A stretch of DNA of 14,325 nucleotides from an uncultured Lachnospiraceae bacterium. GTDB taxonomy: Bacteria; Bacillota; Clostridia; Lachnospirales; Lachnospiraceae. Below are positions 6,781 to 14,272 of the stretch, piece after piece. Where the stretch lies: assembly GCA_910585935.1 (NCBI GenBank), contig CAJUHN010000076.1, forward strand, positions 1 through 14,325. Direction: 5' to 3'. The notes beneath the pieces were generated by a model that was not told the DNA's origin, did not search any database, and saw only the letters and a list, made by a program, of their open reading frames with translations. A program made the position numbers and the translations under genes. The number at the start of each line of letters is the position of its first letter. The stretch's first letter is position 1.

Positions 6781-9700
6781 ATGAAAAGACTGCGTTTAAG
6801 AAAAATCTGGGTAGTAATAGCAGTGATATTATTGATATTTCCATTAATGGATGGGAATGTAGAAAAAACAGAAGCGACAGAAAATAATGGAAATATAAGC
6901 CCTACTTATACGATTAATTTCAGGGTTTATGACCCCAGTTTAAATGATGGGCAAGGCGGATATTTGCCTGATGATGGAAATACTATGCCACAGTTTGACC
7001 TCACACCTCCGGAAAGTTCGGAATCGGGGTTTTCTTCTCCTAATACTGCGAATATACAAGCGCAGATTATGATTAATGGGGATTTAGCGAGAGATTTACC
7101 TGGTACATATACGGATTTGAAATGGGAAGTAAAAGTAAATGATCAAGTGATAAACAGTGGAACTGTTATCAGAAATGATGTCATGGATATAGGAGAGAAT
7201 GCTATTCAGAACTTGCCGCCAGGTGAAAGTTTGAGTATAGATGATTATAGAAAAATTGTGAAATCTTTTGATATGACAGCTCATGCTTCTGGTATTTTAC
7301 AATTTACATTTACGGTTACTGGTACTCATAAGGATAGTGGAACACCTTTAAATATAACCAGAAATGCATTGATCACTGTTCCTTTACAGTTATATCATAA
7401 AGATGGTGGATATTTTAATTATGCATATACAGAACCTAACACTATGATTGAGATTTTAGCGAACAACGCAGAGAGCAGTGAAATAAACTGGTTTTATCAA
7501 GATGCAGAAACAGATGAATTAATAAAATTGCCTGTTCCGGGAGAAACAGATGTTAGTATGCCTACTACATCTAAATTAATAAAAGGAATAGGTGATCCGA
7601 TTAGAAATCCAGATATTAATAATACTACGGTTTATCGGTATAATACGAATGTAGGACAGTATGGTGGATATTCTAGATTGATTGCTAGAATTTATTTGAA
7701 TAACAGCAGTACAAGTGATAATTATATTGAAAAGACATTTGATTTATTTATAAGAGCTCATGTAAATGAGAAAAAATATAATAATAAAATCGCTAGTATT
7801 GAGTATGGACAGACGATAAAATTTTCTGATTTAGCCAATGATTTAGGAAATAGTTTAGAGTGGTATGTCGGTCAGGACAGTACAGCTCAGATGCCATTTA
7901 TTGTAGATTTAGTAAATGGGCAAGGTGTTGTAGGAAAGAATTGGGGCGAGGAAACTTTGACATTAACTCCTGTTCCAGTTTTTAATAAATGGGAAAATTG
8001 GAATAAAATTAATAATAATGTGAGTGATCAAATCACGTTTAAAACATTATTTGCTATTTTAAAAGGCTCTGCAAATACATTAATAAAAGCGGATAGCTAT
8101 GAAGTTGTGGATATGGGAGGTAATATCACATTAAGCACTAATGTAGTAGCAGAAGGACATACTTTTAGTTGGCAGTATAAAGACGGAAATGTATGGCGAC
8201 AGCTAGATATTTCTAATAATCAAAACGAATTTTTAGAGTTTGTAGAGGGAGTGTCTTCTGGAACGAATAATTCTAATTCTATGATCACTTTATTAGGAAA
8301 AAAGGCAGGAGTAGTGACACTGCGATGTGTTGTAACAGGAAATGATATCAATGGAGATAATGGTTCTACGGTATCTGGTTCTGCGATAGAGTATGGATTG
8401 ACACAAACAATTAATATAAGAGTTATTGACAGTTTAATTTTATCAGATAGCTATAAAACCATACCTGTTGGAAAGTCTTTTGAGTTATCAGCAGAATCTT
8501 CTATTACAGGAGATATTTCTTGGGTGAGTGAAAATCCTGATTTTGTATTAGTAGAGCCAGAGGTTGGAAATAAGGTTACAGTAACAGGTTTACAAGTGAC
8601 AGATGGAGAATATATCACAATTACTGCTACACAGACGAGTACAGGAAGAACAGCAATATGTAGAGTGCGAGTGGTAGATGCTGTATCAGAGGTGACAATT
8701 GAAGGTCCAGAAGTAATAGCAAAAGATGCGAATGAAGAATATCGCTTAGTATTCGCAAATGGAACGCCTTCTTATACAAAAGACCAAATTAAATGGGTTT
8801 TAAAAAATAAGGGTGGTGTAGATGCTTCTACTATTTTGGAATTAATTCCAAATGCTACAGATTATACAAAAGTTAATATTGTTGGTTTAAAGGGAGGAGA
8901 AGCATATTTGGCTGTAGTGACAAATGACTCCTTTGAAACAGAAATTGCAGTCATCACAATTAAAGTAGTTTCTACGCCAGAAGGCTTGGAATTGAGTGAT
9001 GAAAATGTCATCGGATATCTTCCAGACCAGACATATCAATTAACTTATAAAATTTTACCAGAAGGATATGTAGAAGAGGGGCTGACCGTAAATTGGACTA
9101 CGAGTGATGCTTCTATTGCTACAGTAGATAAAAATGGTTTAGTGACTTATCATGCAGTAGGTAGGGTAATTATTACAGCGACGATTTCAGGAGTGCCAAA
9201 TGCCACAGATGCCTGTTATTTTGAAATTCAAAATCCAGCAGAATCTATTACACTCAATCCTACTTCTGCAAGTATTAAAGTGGGTTCAACAGTGACTATT
9301 ACACCTATGATATCTCCTGACAATGTTACGGATACTTCGCTCACATGGTCTTCTTCTAATCCAGAAATCGCAACAGTGGATAAAACAGGAGTAGTAACTG
9401 GTGTTTCAGCGGGTGGTACAACAATTACTTGTACAACATCGAATGGCTTAACAGCAACTTGTACCATAACAGTTTTACAGCCAGCAGCTTCTATCACATT
9501 AAATTATGATGCTATTACAGTAAAAAAGAATACAATTTTTTATTTGAGTGCACAGATTTTGCCTACCGATGCTTATGATAAAACAGTTATATGGACTTCT
9601 TCAGATGAAGAGTTAGCAACTGTGTCAGAAGATGGTACAGTGACAGCGTTAGGAGTAGGAGAAGTGATTATTACCGCAACAAGTGTGGATAATCCAGAAT

Positions 9701-10959
9701 TAGTGGCAGACTGTATTGTTACTATAACAGAAGATGTTTCTGGACTCACTTTAAATGCCAGAGAAAAGACAATTAAGGTGGGAGAAGAGTTTTTATTGAT
9801 ACCTACTATTCGACCTAGTGATGCACAAAATAGAGGTGTAACATTTACTTCTAGCGATCCTACTATCGCATCGGTAGATGCAAATGGTTTAATTAAAGGT
9901 TTAAAGGGCGGTGTAGTAATTATTACCGTAAAAACAGTGGAACGAGGATTGATGGCAACTTGTACGATTACAGTACAAGAAGATATCACTGGTATCAAGT
10001 TAGATGAAACAGATATTTATATAGGAAAAGGAGCGAATAAACAAATAAGTTATACTGTAACTCCAGAAAGTGCAACTCAAAAGAGACTGAATTGGTCTTC
10101 TAGCGATCCATCTATTGTTATTGTAGATGGCTATGGCAATATTCATGGTGTGAATTTAGGAACAGCTATTATCACAGCTACAGCGATGGACGGCACAGGA
10201 ATAAAAGCAACTTGTAAGGTAACGGTTATAGAACAAGGAACTTCTATCACTTTAAATACAGAAATGATTAAATTGATGGAAGGAGAACAGTTCCAGCTCA
10301 CTTATACTATATTGCCTCCTACTACTTCTATTCAGAAAGTGGAATGGTCTTCTAGTGATGCTTCTGTTGCAAAAGTAGATGCTTCTGGTATGGTAACAGC
10401 AGTAAAAGAAGGAGAAGCAAAAATCAAAGTGTCTATGACAGATGGAAGCGGTTTATTTGCAGTTTGTACTGTTATTGTGACGCCAGCACACCCGATTACG
10501 AATATCAGGGTGAATACAACAGAAACTACTATGGTGAATGGAGAGAGTAGAACATTTACAGCACGAGTAACGCCAAGGAACACAACAGAATCCTTTACAT
10601 GGGTATCTAGTGATACTTCTGTTGTCAGAATAGATGAAAATGGAAATGCAACAGCAGTAGGACCAGGTACTTGTACTATAACAGCGGTATCCAGTTTAGG
10701 TGGTGTAGAAGGTGAATGTACCATAACAGTTTTGGGTCTTACGGCTAGTTCGGTTAACTTAGAACAATATGATACATATGATTTATATTTAGATGGAGCA
10801 CCAACAGGTGTAACATGGTTTTCAAGAAATAAACGAGTTGCAACTGTCAATAATAGAGGAGTAGTGACTGCAAGACAGGCAGGAACTACAACAATCGTAG
10901 CTAGAATGAATGGTAAGTTAGTATCTTGTGAAATTACAGTAGAAAAACTAGCAAAATAA
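6781..10959 (+). CDS. Secreted protein with eight C-terminal BIG2 Ig-like repeats
   Basis: A 1392-aa exported protein. The N-terminus is a signal peptide: basic MKRLRLRK, hydrophobic core about 9-23 (IWVVIAVILLIFPLM), likely cleavage near TEA-TE (residue 32). Residues 33 to about 550 are beta-rich and unrecognised; two further Ig-like stretches run about 552-735. From 732 come eight BIG2 (bacterial Ig-like, intimin/invasin type) repeats starting near 732, 819, 901, 985, 1068, 1152, 1236 and 1320, each with SITLN, W(S/T)SSDxxIATVD, GxVTA and ITA motifs. All but the shorter last one are 82-87 aa. Most end in a strand with a single Cys (TATCTITV, MATCTITV, EGECTITV). No LPxTG, SLH or choline-binding anchor is visible, so it may be released or held non-covalently. 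AGGAGG lies 7 nt before the ATG. Such proteins act in adhesion or surface layers; the target is unknown. Confidence 0.85.
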   Translation: MKRLRLRKIWVVIAVILLIFPLMDGNVEKTEATENNGNISPTYTINFRVYDPSLNDGQGGYLPDDGNTMPQFDLTPPESSESGFSSPNTANIQAQIMINGDLARDLPGTYTDLKWEVKVNDQVINSGTVIRNDVMDIGENAIQNLPPGESLSIDDYRKIVKSFDMTAHASGILQFTFTVTGTHKDSGTPLNITRNALITVPLQLYHKDGGYFNYAYTEPNTMIEILANNAESSEINWFYQDAETDELIKLPVPGETDVSMPTTSKLIKGIGDPIRNPDINNTTVYRYNTNVGQYGGYSRLIARIYLNNSSTSDNYIEKTFDLFIRAHVNEKKYNNKIASIEYGQTIKFSDLANDLGNSLEWYVGQDSTAQMPFIVDLVNGQGVVGKNWGEETLTLTPVPVFNKWENWNKINNNVSDQITFKTLFAILKGSANTLIKADSYEVVDMGGNITLSTNVVAEGHTFSWQYKDGNVWRQLDISNNQNEFLEFVEGVSSGTNNSNSMITLLGKKAGVVTLRCVVTGNDINGDNGSTVSGSAIEYGLTQTINIRVIDSLILSDSYKTIPVGKSFELSAESSITGDISWVSENPDFVLVEPEVGNKVTVTGLQVTDGEYITITATQTSTGRTAICRVRVVDAVSEVTIEGPEVIAKDANEEYRLVFANGTPSYTKDQIKWVLKNKGGVDASTILELIPNATDYTKVNIVGLKGGEAYLAVVTNDSFETEIAVITIKVVSTPEGLELSDENVIGYLPDQTYQLTYKILPEGYVEEGLTVNWTTSDASIATVDKNGLVTYHAVGRVIITATISGVPNATDACYFEIQNPAESITLNPTSASIKVGSTVTITPMISPDNVTDTSLTWSSSNPEIATVDKTGVVTGVSAGGTTITCTTSNGLTATCTITVLQPAASITLNYDAITVKKNTIFYLSAQILPTDAYDKTVIWTSSDEELATVSEDGTVTALGVGEVIITATSVDNPELVADCIVTITEDVSGLTLNAREKTIKVGEEFLLIPTIRPSDAQNRGVTFTSSDPTIASVDANGLIKGLKGGVVIITVKTVERGLMATCTITVQEDITGIKLDETDIYIGKGANKQISYTVTPESATQKRLNWSSSDPSIVIVDGYGNIHGVNLGTAIITATAMDGTGIKATCKVTVIEQGTSITLNTEMIKLMEGEQFQLTYTILPPTTSIQKVEWSSSDASVAKVDASGMVTAVKEGEAKIKVSMTDGSGLFAVCTVIVTPAHPITNIRVNTTETTMVNGESRTFTARVTPRNTTESFTWVSSDTSVVRIDENGNATAVGPGTCTITAVSSLGGVEGECTITVLGLTASSVNLEQYDTYDLYLDGAPTGVTWFSRNKRVATVNNRGVVTARQAGTTTIVARMNGKLVSCEITVEKLAK

Positions 10960-10963
10960 AAGG

Positions 10964-10984
10964 ATGACGAAAAATGTCATTTTA
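10964..10984 (+). terminator. Weak terminator-like hairpin after the BIG2 gene
   Basis: ATGAC-GAAAAAT-GTCAT followed by TTTA, 4 bp after the stop codon. The stem is only 5 bp and the T-run is short, so read-through into the next gene is possible. Confidence 0.4.
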
Positions 10985-11083
10985 TTGAAAATATTTTCTT
11001 ATTATTTTTCTGAATTTTTGGAAACTAGACAAGTGGTCACTCATATTATGAAGTGTAAACCAAATCTATTGGAGGATACAAAA

Positions 11084-11371
11084 ATGAGTGATTTAGCAGC
11101 AACAAATTGTGGTGGCGGATGCGGATGTGACACAGGATGTGGTGGAAGCTGTGGTGGCGGATGCTCTAACGTATGTGGAAATAATATGTGGATTATTATT
11201 TTACTTCTTTGCTGTTGTGGTGGAAGCTTTGGCGGAAGCTGCGGTGGAAGTTGTGGCGGAAGCTGCGGCGGCGGATGTGGAGACAATAGCTGTTGGATAA
11301 TTATTCTATTATTATTCTGCTGTGGCGGCTGTGGTTTTGGCGGCGGCTGCGGCGGCGGATGCCTTTGCTAA
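11084..11371 (+). CDS. Small Cys/Gly-rich protein with duplicated hydrophobic module
   Basis: A 95-aa protein of unknown function. After MSDLAATN it is almost wholly Gly and Cys, interrupted by two copies of one module: CGNNMWIIILLLCCCGGSFGG (about residues 31-51) and DNSCWIIILLLFCCGGCGFGG (about 67-87). Each hydrophobic block is too short for an ordinary membrane span unless flanking Cys and Gly take part. I chose ATG 11084 because GGAGG (11071-11075) lies 8 nt upstream; the longer frame from 10964 starts inside the terminator-like hairpin without a ribosome site. The Gly-rich-plus-short-hydrophobic plan recalls small sporulation proteins of Bacilli (YjcZ type) and Cys-rich spore coat proteins, but this is analogy. 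CATATTATG (11042-11050) upstream resembles a sigma-K -10 box. A strong terminator follows. Confidence 0.7.
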   Translation: MSDLAATNCGGGCGCDTGCGGSCGGGCSNVCGNNMWIIILLLCCCGGSFGGSCGGSCGGSCGGGCGDNSCWIIILLLFCCGGCGFGGGCGGGCLC

Positions 11372-11389
11372 TTTGTATAGTTAGTAAAT

Positions 11390-11432
11390 GGAGTTGTCAT
11401 TTTTAATTTATTAGGAGTGACAACTCCTTTTT
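11390..11432 (+). terminator. Rho-independent terminator after the Cys-rich gene
   Basis: A perfect 10-bp stem GGAGTTGTCA / TGACAACTCC with an AT-rich loop, followed by TTTTT (11428-11432), 18 bp after the stop codon. A second small hairpin, AAAAGG-CAGT-CCTTTT (11440-11455), follows it. Confidence 0.9.
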
Positions 11433-11473
11433 GTATGCAAAAAGGCAGTCCTTTTAAACACAAAAAAGTTAAT

Positions 11474-11535
11474 AAAAGGTTATCAAAAAATGAAATATAT
11501 GACATAAAATTTTCATTTTTTGATAACCCTTTTTC
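11474..11535. terminator. Bidirectional terminator-like palindrome, 18-bp perfect stem
   Basis: GGTTATCAAAAAATGAAA (11478-11495) pairs perfectly with 11511-11528, flanked by AAAAGG on the left and CCTTTTT on the right. The plus strand thus ends stem-CTTTTTC and the minus strand stem-TTTTATT. It lies between two convergent genes (the Cys-rich gene and the reverse 54-aa frame), as expected for a shared terminator. It shares no sequence with the element core found elsewhere. Confidence 0.75.
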
Positions 11536-11608
11536 TATGATAACAGCTTATGGAGTAAAGCCACATTTATTATGATTAAGATAATTTACGAAAGTATAAT
11601 GGCATTTA

Positions 11609-11773
11609 TTAATAAGTTGGAACATTCCAATAAAACATACATAATAAAATAAATAAATAATATTCAGCCTCTTTATTTCTTTTTTCTAAACTCTGGTCTT
11701 TGGCTTTATCTTTCATACATGTTTCATCTATTCCATAGACAGTATTACCATCTACATAAAGTTGCCATTTCAT
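11609..11773 (-). CDS. Small hypothetical protein, possibly a truncated gene
   Basis: A 54-aa frame on the minus strand starting MKWQLYVDGNTVYGIDETC and continuing with a charged stretch (KDKAKDQSLEKRNKEAEYY), then a hydrophobic FILLCMFYW end. GGAGG lies 9 nt before the ATG, which is the main reason to call it. The product is not recognised. The abrupt end after a hydrophobic run and the gene-free AT-rich sequence beyond suggest it may be the 5' remnant of a longer gene. The palindrome at 11474-11535 would terminate it. Confidence 0.45.
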   Translation of the reverse strand: MKWQLYVDGNTVYGIDETCMKDKAKDQSLEKRNKEAEYYLFILLCMFYWNVPTY

Positions 11774-11865
11774 TTTCTCTTACCTCCATTGAACGGCTAT
11801 TTACTTTTAATGTATGTAAGAAATGTGTTTAAGTTATCCTTCTAATACAAAATTTTATGGAAAAT

Positions 11866-11895
11866 ATCATACCAGAAAAATAAAATGCATATAAT
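11866..11895 (+). promoter_or_regulatory. Candidate sporulation sigma-E-type promoter
   Basis: CATATAAT (11888-11895) matches 7 of 8 of the sigma-E -10 consensus CATACAAT, and 14 bp upstream ATCATACC (11866-11873) carries the TCATA core of the sigma-E -35. The embedded TATAAT lacks a usable sigma-A -35 at 17 bp (TCATAC). It lies about 30 nt before the 161-aa gene, so mother-cell expression during sporulation is a reasonable guess from the motif only. Confidence 0.4.
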
Positions 11896-11925
11896 TATCA
11901 AAGAAAACAAGAAGAGGTTTTAGAC

Positions 11926-12411
11926 ATGGAAAATTTAGAGGGTGTTAGTATGACAGAATTAGATGCTTTAGTATCTGATAATAAGATGCAAATGTTAAAA
12001 GCAGCACTTCCCTATATCTCAGCAACTCAACAGCAAGTATTATCTATTTATGTAAAAGTATTAGAATTAAATAATACCATACAATTAGTTCATAGAGAAG
12101 AGAGCAGGAAAGTTGGAATATGTTCTGTTTCAGAACAGAAAAGAAATACAACAGAAATGTTAAATACTATAAAACGTTATTGTACAGATGCAGAAAAAGA
12201 AATGATTGATTTATTTATGAATTTTTTTAGTGCTTTTCGGATGTATAATACATATCAAGAATTAATGCCAAAAGAAAATACAAAAGAACCTAGAGTACAA
12301 AAAGAACAAAAGGAAGGAATAAATCCTATGGAGGCATTAAAAAGTATGCTCTCACCAGAACAAAAGAGCATGTTGGATACATATTCCACATTATTGTCTT
12401 CTATTAAATAG
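11926..12411 (+). CDS. Hypothetical acidic helical protein, 161 aa
   Basis: Not recognised. The protein is soluble, predicted mostly helical, without signal peptide or membrane span. Residues about 10-55 (LDALVSDNKMQMLKAALPYI then QQQVLSIYVKVLELNNTI) are amphipathic helices. The middle has a possible linker (ENTKEPRVQKEQKEGIN, about 120-136), and the C-terminus ends in MEALKSMLSPEQKSMLDTYS, a second helical unit of similar style to the first. AGAGG (11913-11917) lies 8 nt before the ATG. The next gene, of similar character, follows 50 bp downstream with its own ribosome site, so the two are likely cotranscribed. Position between a Cys-rich coat-like protein and an intracellular subtilase, and a sigma-E-like promoter, hint at a sporulation context; function is unknown. 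Confidence 0.75.
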   Translation: MENLEGVSMTELDALVSDNKMQMLKAALPYISATQQQVLSIYVKVLELNNTIQLVHREESRKVGICSVSEQKRNTTEMLNTIKRYCTDAEKEMIDLFMNFFSAFRMYNTYQELMPKENTKEPRVQKEQKEGINPMEALKSMLSPEQKSMLDTYSTLLSSIK

Positions 12412-12461
12412 AACGAAATAGAAACTATAAAATTTTTGATAGATAGAAAGGAAGAGAAGGA

Positions 12462-12749
12462 ATGATGAATAATATGGATTGGATTAATAACTCCAATTTA
12501 CAGAAAATAAATCCCCAAAAATTATTACTTTTAAATCAGTTATTGGGTCAGGCGAACTTTAAGTCCAAAGAAGAATTGATACCATTTTTTATTGCAGCAT
12601 CTTCAAAGGCTAGTGATATGGGAATGACATTTACAGAAGATGAAACCAATTTAATTATAAATGTATTAAAGGAAAATATGTCAGAAGAAGAGAAAACCAA
12701 AATAGAAACCATACGGAATTTAGCCAAAATGATTACAAAAAAGAAGTAA
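12462..12749 (+). CDS. Hypothetical small helical protein, 95 aa
   Basis: Not recognised. It starts MMNNMDWINNSNLQKINPQK, then LLLLNQLLGQANFKSKEELIPFFIAAS and a C-terminal half MTFTEDETNLIINVLKENMSEEEKTKIETI, ending in basic KKK. It has no signal peptide, transmembrane span or Cys. The plan (short helices, SEEE/TEDE helix caps) resembles its 161-aa neighbour, whose end also reads LSPEQK. The two may form a complex or derive from one family. An upstream purine-rich GGAAGAGAAGGA gives the ribosome site; either of the two adjacent ATGs could start it. Followed by the S8 protease gene after 74 bp. Confidence 0.75.
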   Translation: MMNNMDWINNSNLQKINPQKLLLLNQLLGQANFKSKEELIPFFIAASSKASDMGMTFTEDETNLIINVLKENMSEEEKTKIETIRNLAKMITKKK

Positions 12750-12823
12750 AATAGAAATTTTTCACTTTCTATCTCTCCACGGAATATTCTAATATAGTAA
12801 TGAAGAAAAGGAGAGAAAAGATT

Positions 12824-13744
12824 TTGAATCGAGTAGCAAGTATTGTAAAAGTAGATTATGCTCATAAGCGGGGAATTACAGGAAAAGGGATAGGGATCGC
12901 TATTTTAGATACTGGAATTTATCCGCATAATGATTTTGAAAAACGAATTATCGCTTTTCAAGATTTTATATATAGAAGACGGAATAGTTATGATGACTGT
13001 GGGCACGGAACACATATAGCCGGGATCGCGGCAGGAGATGGAAGAATGTCAAATGGATATTATAGAGGAATCGCGCCAGGTGCTAATATTATCTCGTTAA
13101 AAGTATTAGATTATAGTGGAAATGGAACAGTAGGGAATGTGCTTGAGGGCATTGAATGGATTATAAGAAATAAAGAGCGCTATAATATCCGTGTTGTAAA
13201 TATTTCAGTAGGAACGATTTCTAAAGAAGAAGAAAATGAAGAGTGTCAGTTAGTAAAAGGAGTGAATCGGGCGTGGGATGCAGGGCTTGTAGTCTGTGTG
13301 GCAGCAGGAAATAATGGTCCAAAACCTTATAGCATCACTACACCGGGAATCAGCCGAAAGGTGATTACAGTAGGTTCTTCTGATGATAATCAGCCTGTAG
13401 AAGTAGGAGGAGCGCTTCTCACGGATTATTCAGGGAGAGGACCAAATGCAGCATGTATTATAAAACCAGATATTGTGACACCGGGATCAAATATTTGGGC
13501 GTGTAAATCTATTTACCGTTATCGAATTCGGAATGGAAAAGGGATGTATGTGAAGAAAAGTGGTACGTCTATGTCTACTCCTGTTGTATCTGGGGCATGT
13601 GCGTTATTATTGTCGGTCTATCCACAACTTACAAATGCACAGGTAAAAAGACGTCTTTGTGAAAGTGCAGATGATTTAGGATGGGAAAGTAACCGACAGG
13701 GATTTGGACAATTAAATATTGAGAAACTGCTGACTTTGTATTAA
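12824..13744 (+). CDS. Subtilisin-like serine protease (S8), intracellular type
   Basis: A serine endopeptidase with complete Asp-His-Ser triad. Counting from TTG 12824 (306 aa): D29 in AILDTG, H61 in CGHGTHIAG, oxyanion N163 in AAGNNGP and S249 in SGTSMSTPVVSG. There is no signal peptide, no cleavable inhibitor-like prodomain and no C-terminal extension, so it resembles cytoplasmic AprX/Isp-like subtilases. I prefer TTG 12824 because AAGGAGAG (12808-12815) lies 8 nt upstream; the in-frame ATG at 12800 has no ribosome site and that very motif would fall inside its coding part. From the TTG the protein begins MNRVASIVKVDYAHKRGITGKG, where the mature domain starts. Co-oriented with the two small genes before it, it may process them or other spore proteins, but no substrate is shown. 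Confidence 0.9.
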   Translation: MNRVASIVKVDYAHKRGITGKGIGIAILDTGIYPHNDFEKRIIAFQDFIYRRRNSYDDCGHGTHIAGIAAGDGRMSNGYYRGIAPGANIISLKVLDYSGNGTVGNVLEGIEWIIRNKERYNIRVVNISVGTISKEEENEECQLVKGVNRAWDAGLVVCVAAGNNGPKPYSITTPGISRKVITVGSSDDNQPVEVGGALLTDYSGRGPNAACIIKPDIVTPGSNIWACKSIYRYRIRNGKGMYVKKSGTSMSTPVVSGACALLLSVYPQLTNAQVKRRLCESADDLGWESNRQGFGQLNIEKLLTLY

Positions 13745-13791
13745 TAAATAAAAAAGACTATATTAAGAGAAAAAATATAAATAAAAAAGAC
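13745..13791. repeat. Short direct repeat after the protease gene
   Basis: TAAATAAAAAAGAC occurs at 13745-13758 and 13778-13791 (33-bp period) right after the stop codon. It is low complexity, and no terminator hairpin is visible here. Confidence 0.6.
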
Positions 13792-13855
13792 AAACCTTGG
13801 AAAAGGGATGTAAAGAGATAAAGTATGTGAAGGGAACATTTTGAAGCAAAGGTTC

Positions 13856-14001
13856 GCGCCAGCAAAAACTTATTCCAACGAAGCCACGCTCTCGCTCCGT
13901 TCCAGACGTAATGGTACTAAATTCGCAGTCCCTAGTGGAACTGCTTATTAAGTACCAACGTCTTCCAAGGGGCTTCTTTTGGAATAAGTTTTTGCTGGCG
14001 C
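13856..14001 (-). repeat. Structured palindromic element, copy D
   Basis: Complete minus-strand copy. The arms 13856-13885 and 13971-14001 pair perfectly over 22 bp (GCGCCAGCAAAAACTTATTC...), then carry the same AAA-against-AC asymmetry seen in A and GAAGCC with GGCTTC. The inner part of the arms (ATTCCAAAAGAAGCC) is shared with A and E; the outer 17 bp are unique. Core helices: AGACGT with ACGTCT, GGTACT with AGTACC, hairpin GCAGTTCC-ACTA-GGGACTGC with one G-U, and a GAGA loop. The core ends GCGT rather than GCGC. It lies 111 bp after the S8 protease stop. Confidence 0.88.
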
Positions 14002-14272
14002 TGATTTTTGGCTATTCTAGGAAAATTGTTGTGAAGTGCCATAGTTTGATAACGTATTTTATAACAATAATTTTACTTTAACTCGTTGTGTTAGTTCACT
14101 GGAAAGCTGGAATTTATAAAGGTGTTTCTTTTGAGTTTTCTATTCTATGTCAGATACTGTCCAAAAAAGCAAGTAAAAAATTCTATTTTATGAGTATTCT
14201 TTCATTCAATTAACACAATGAGTTATTTTAATAAATTTGCCTATGCTGTAAAACTAGCGGAGGAAAGAAATA
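14002..14272. other. Intergenic, no gene seen
   Basis: AT-rich sequence between elements D and E. No coding frame with a ribosome site was found. It contains only the separated inverted repeat at 14080-14093 and 14211-14224. Confidence 0.55.
14080..14224. repeat. Separated 14-bp inverted repeat
   Basis: AACTCGTTGTGTTA (14080-14093) and TAACACAATGAGTT (14211-14224) are complementary except for one G-U position, with 117 bp between them. The interior carries no recognisable gene. Confidence 0.5.

Noticed and set aside
9228..10850. Reverse-strand frames inside the BIG2 gene
   Set aside because: They are antisense shadows of the repeats (Val/Ile/Thr-rich), with no ribosome sites.
6781..10959. 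BIG2 protein as a sortase- or S-layer-anchored surface protein
   Set aside because: The C-terminus ends in the last BIG2-like repeat (CEITVEKLAK) without LPxTG, membrane tail or SLH domains.
11041..11286. Reverse-strand Pro-rich frame opposite the Cys-rich gene
   Set aside because: The Pro/His/Gln composition is the mirror of the GGC/TGT codons of the real gene; no ribosome site.
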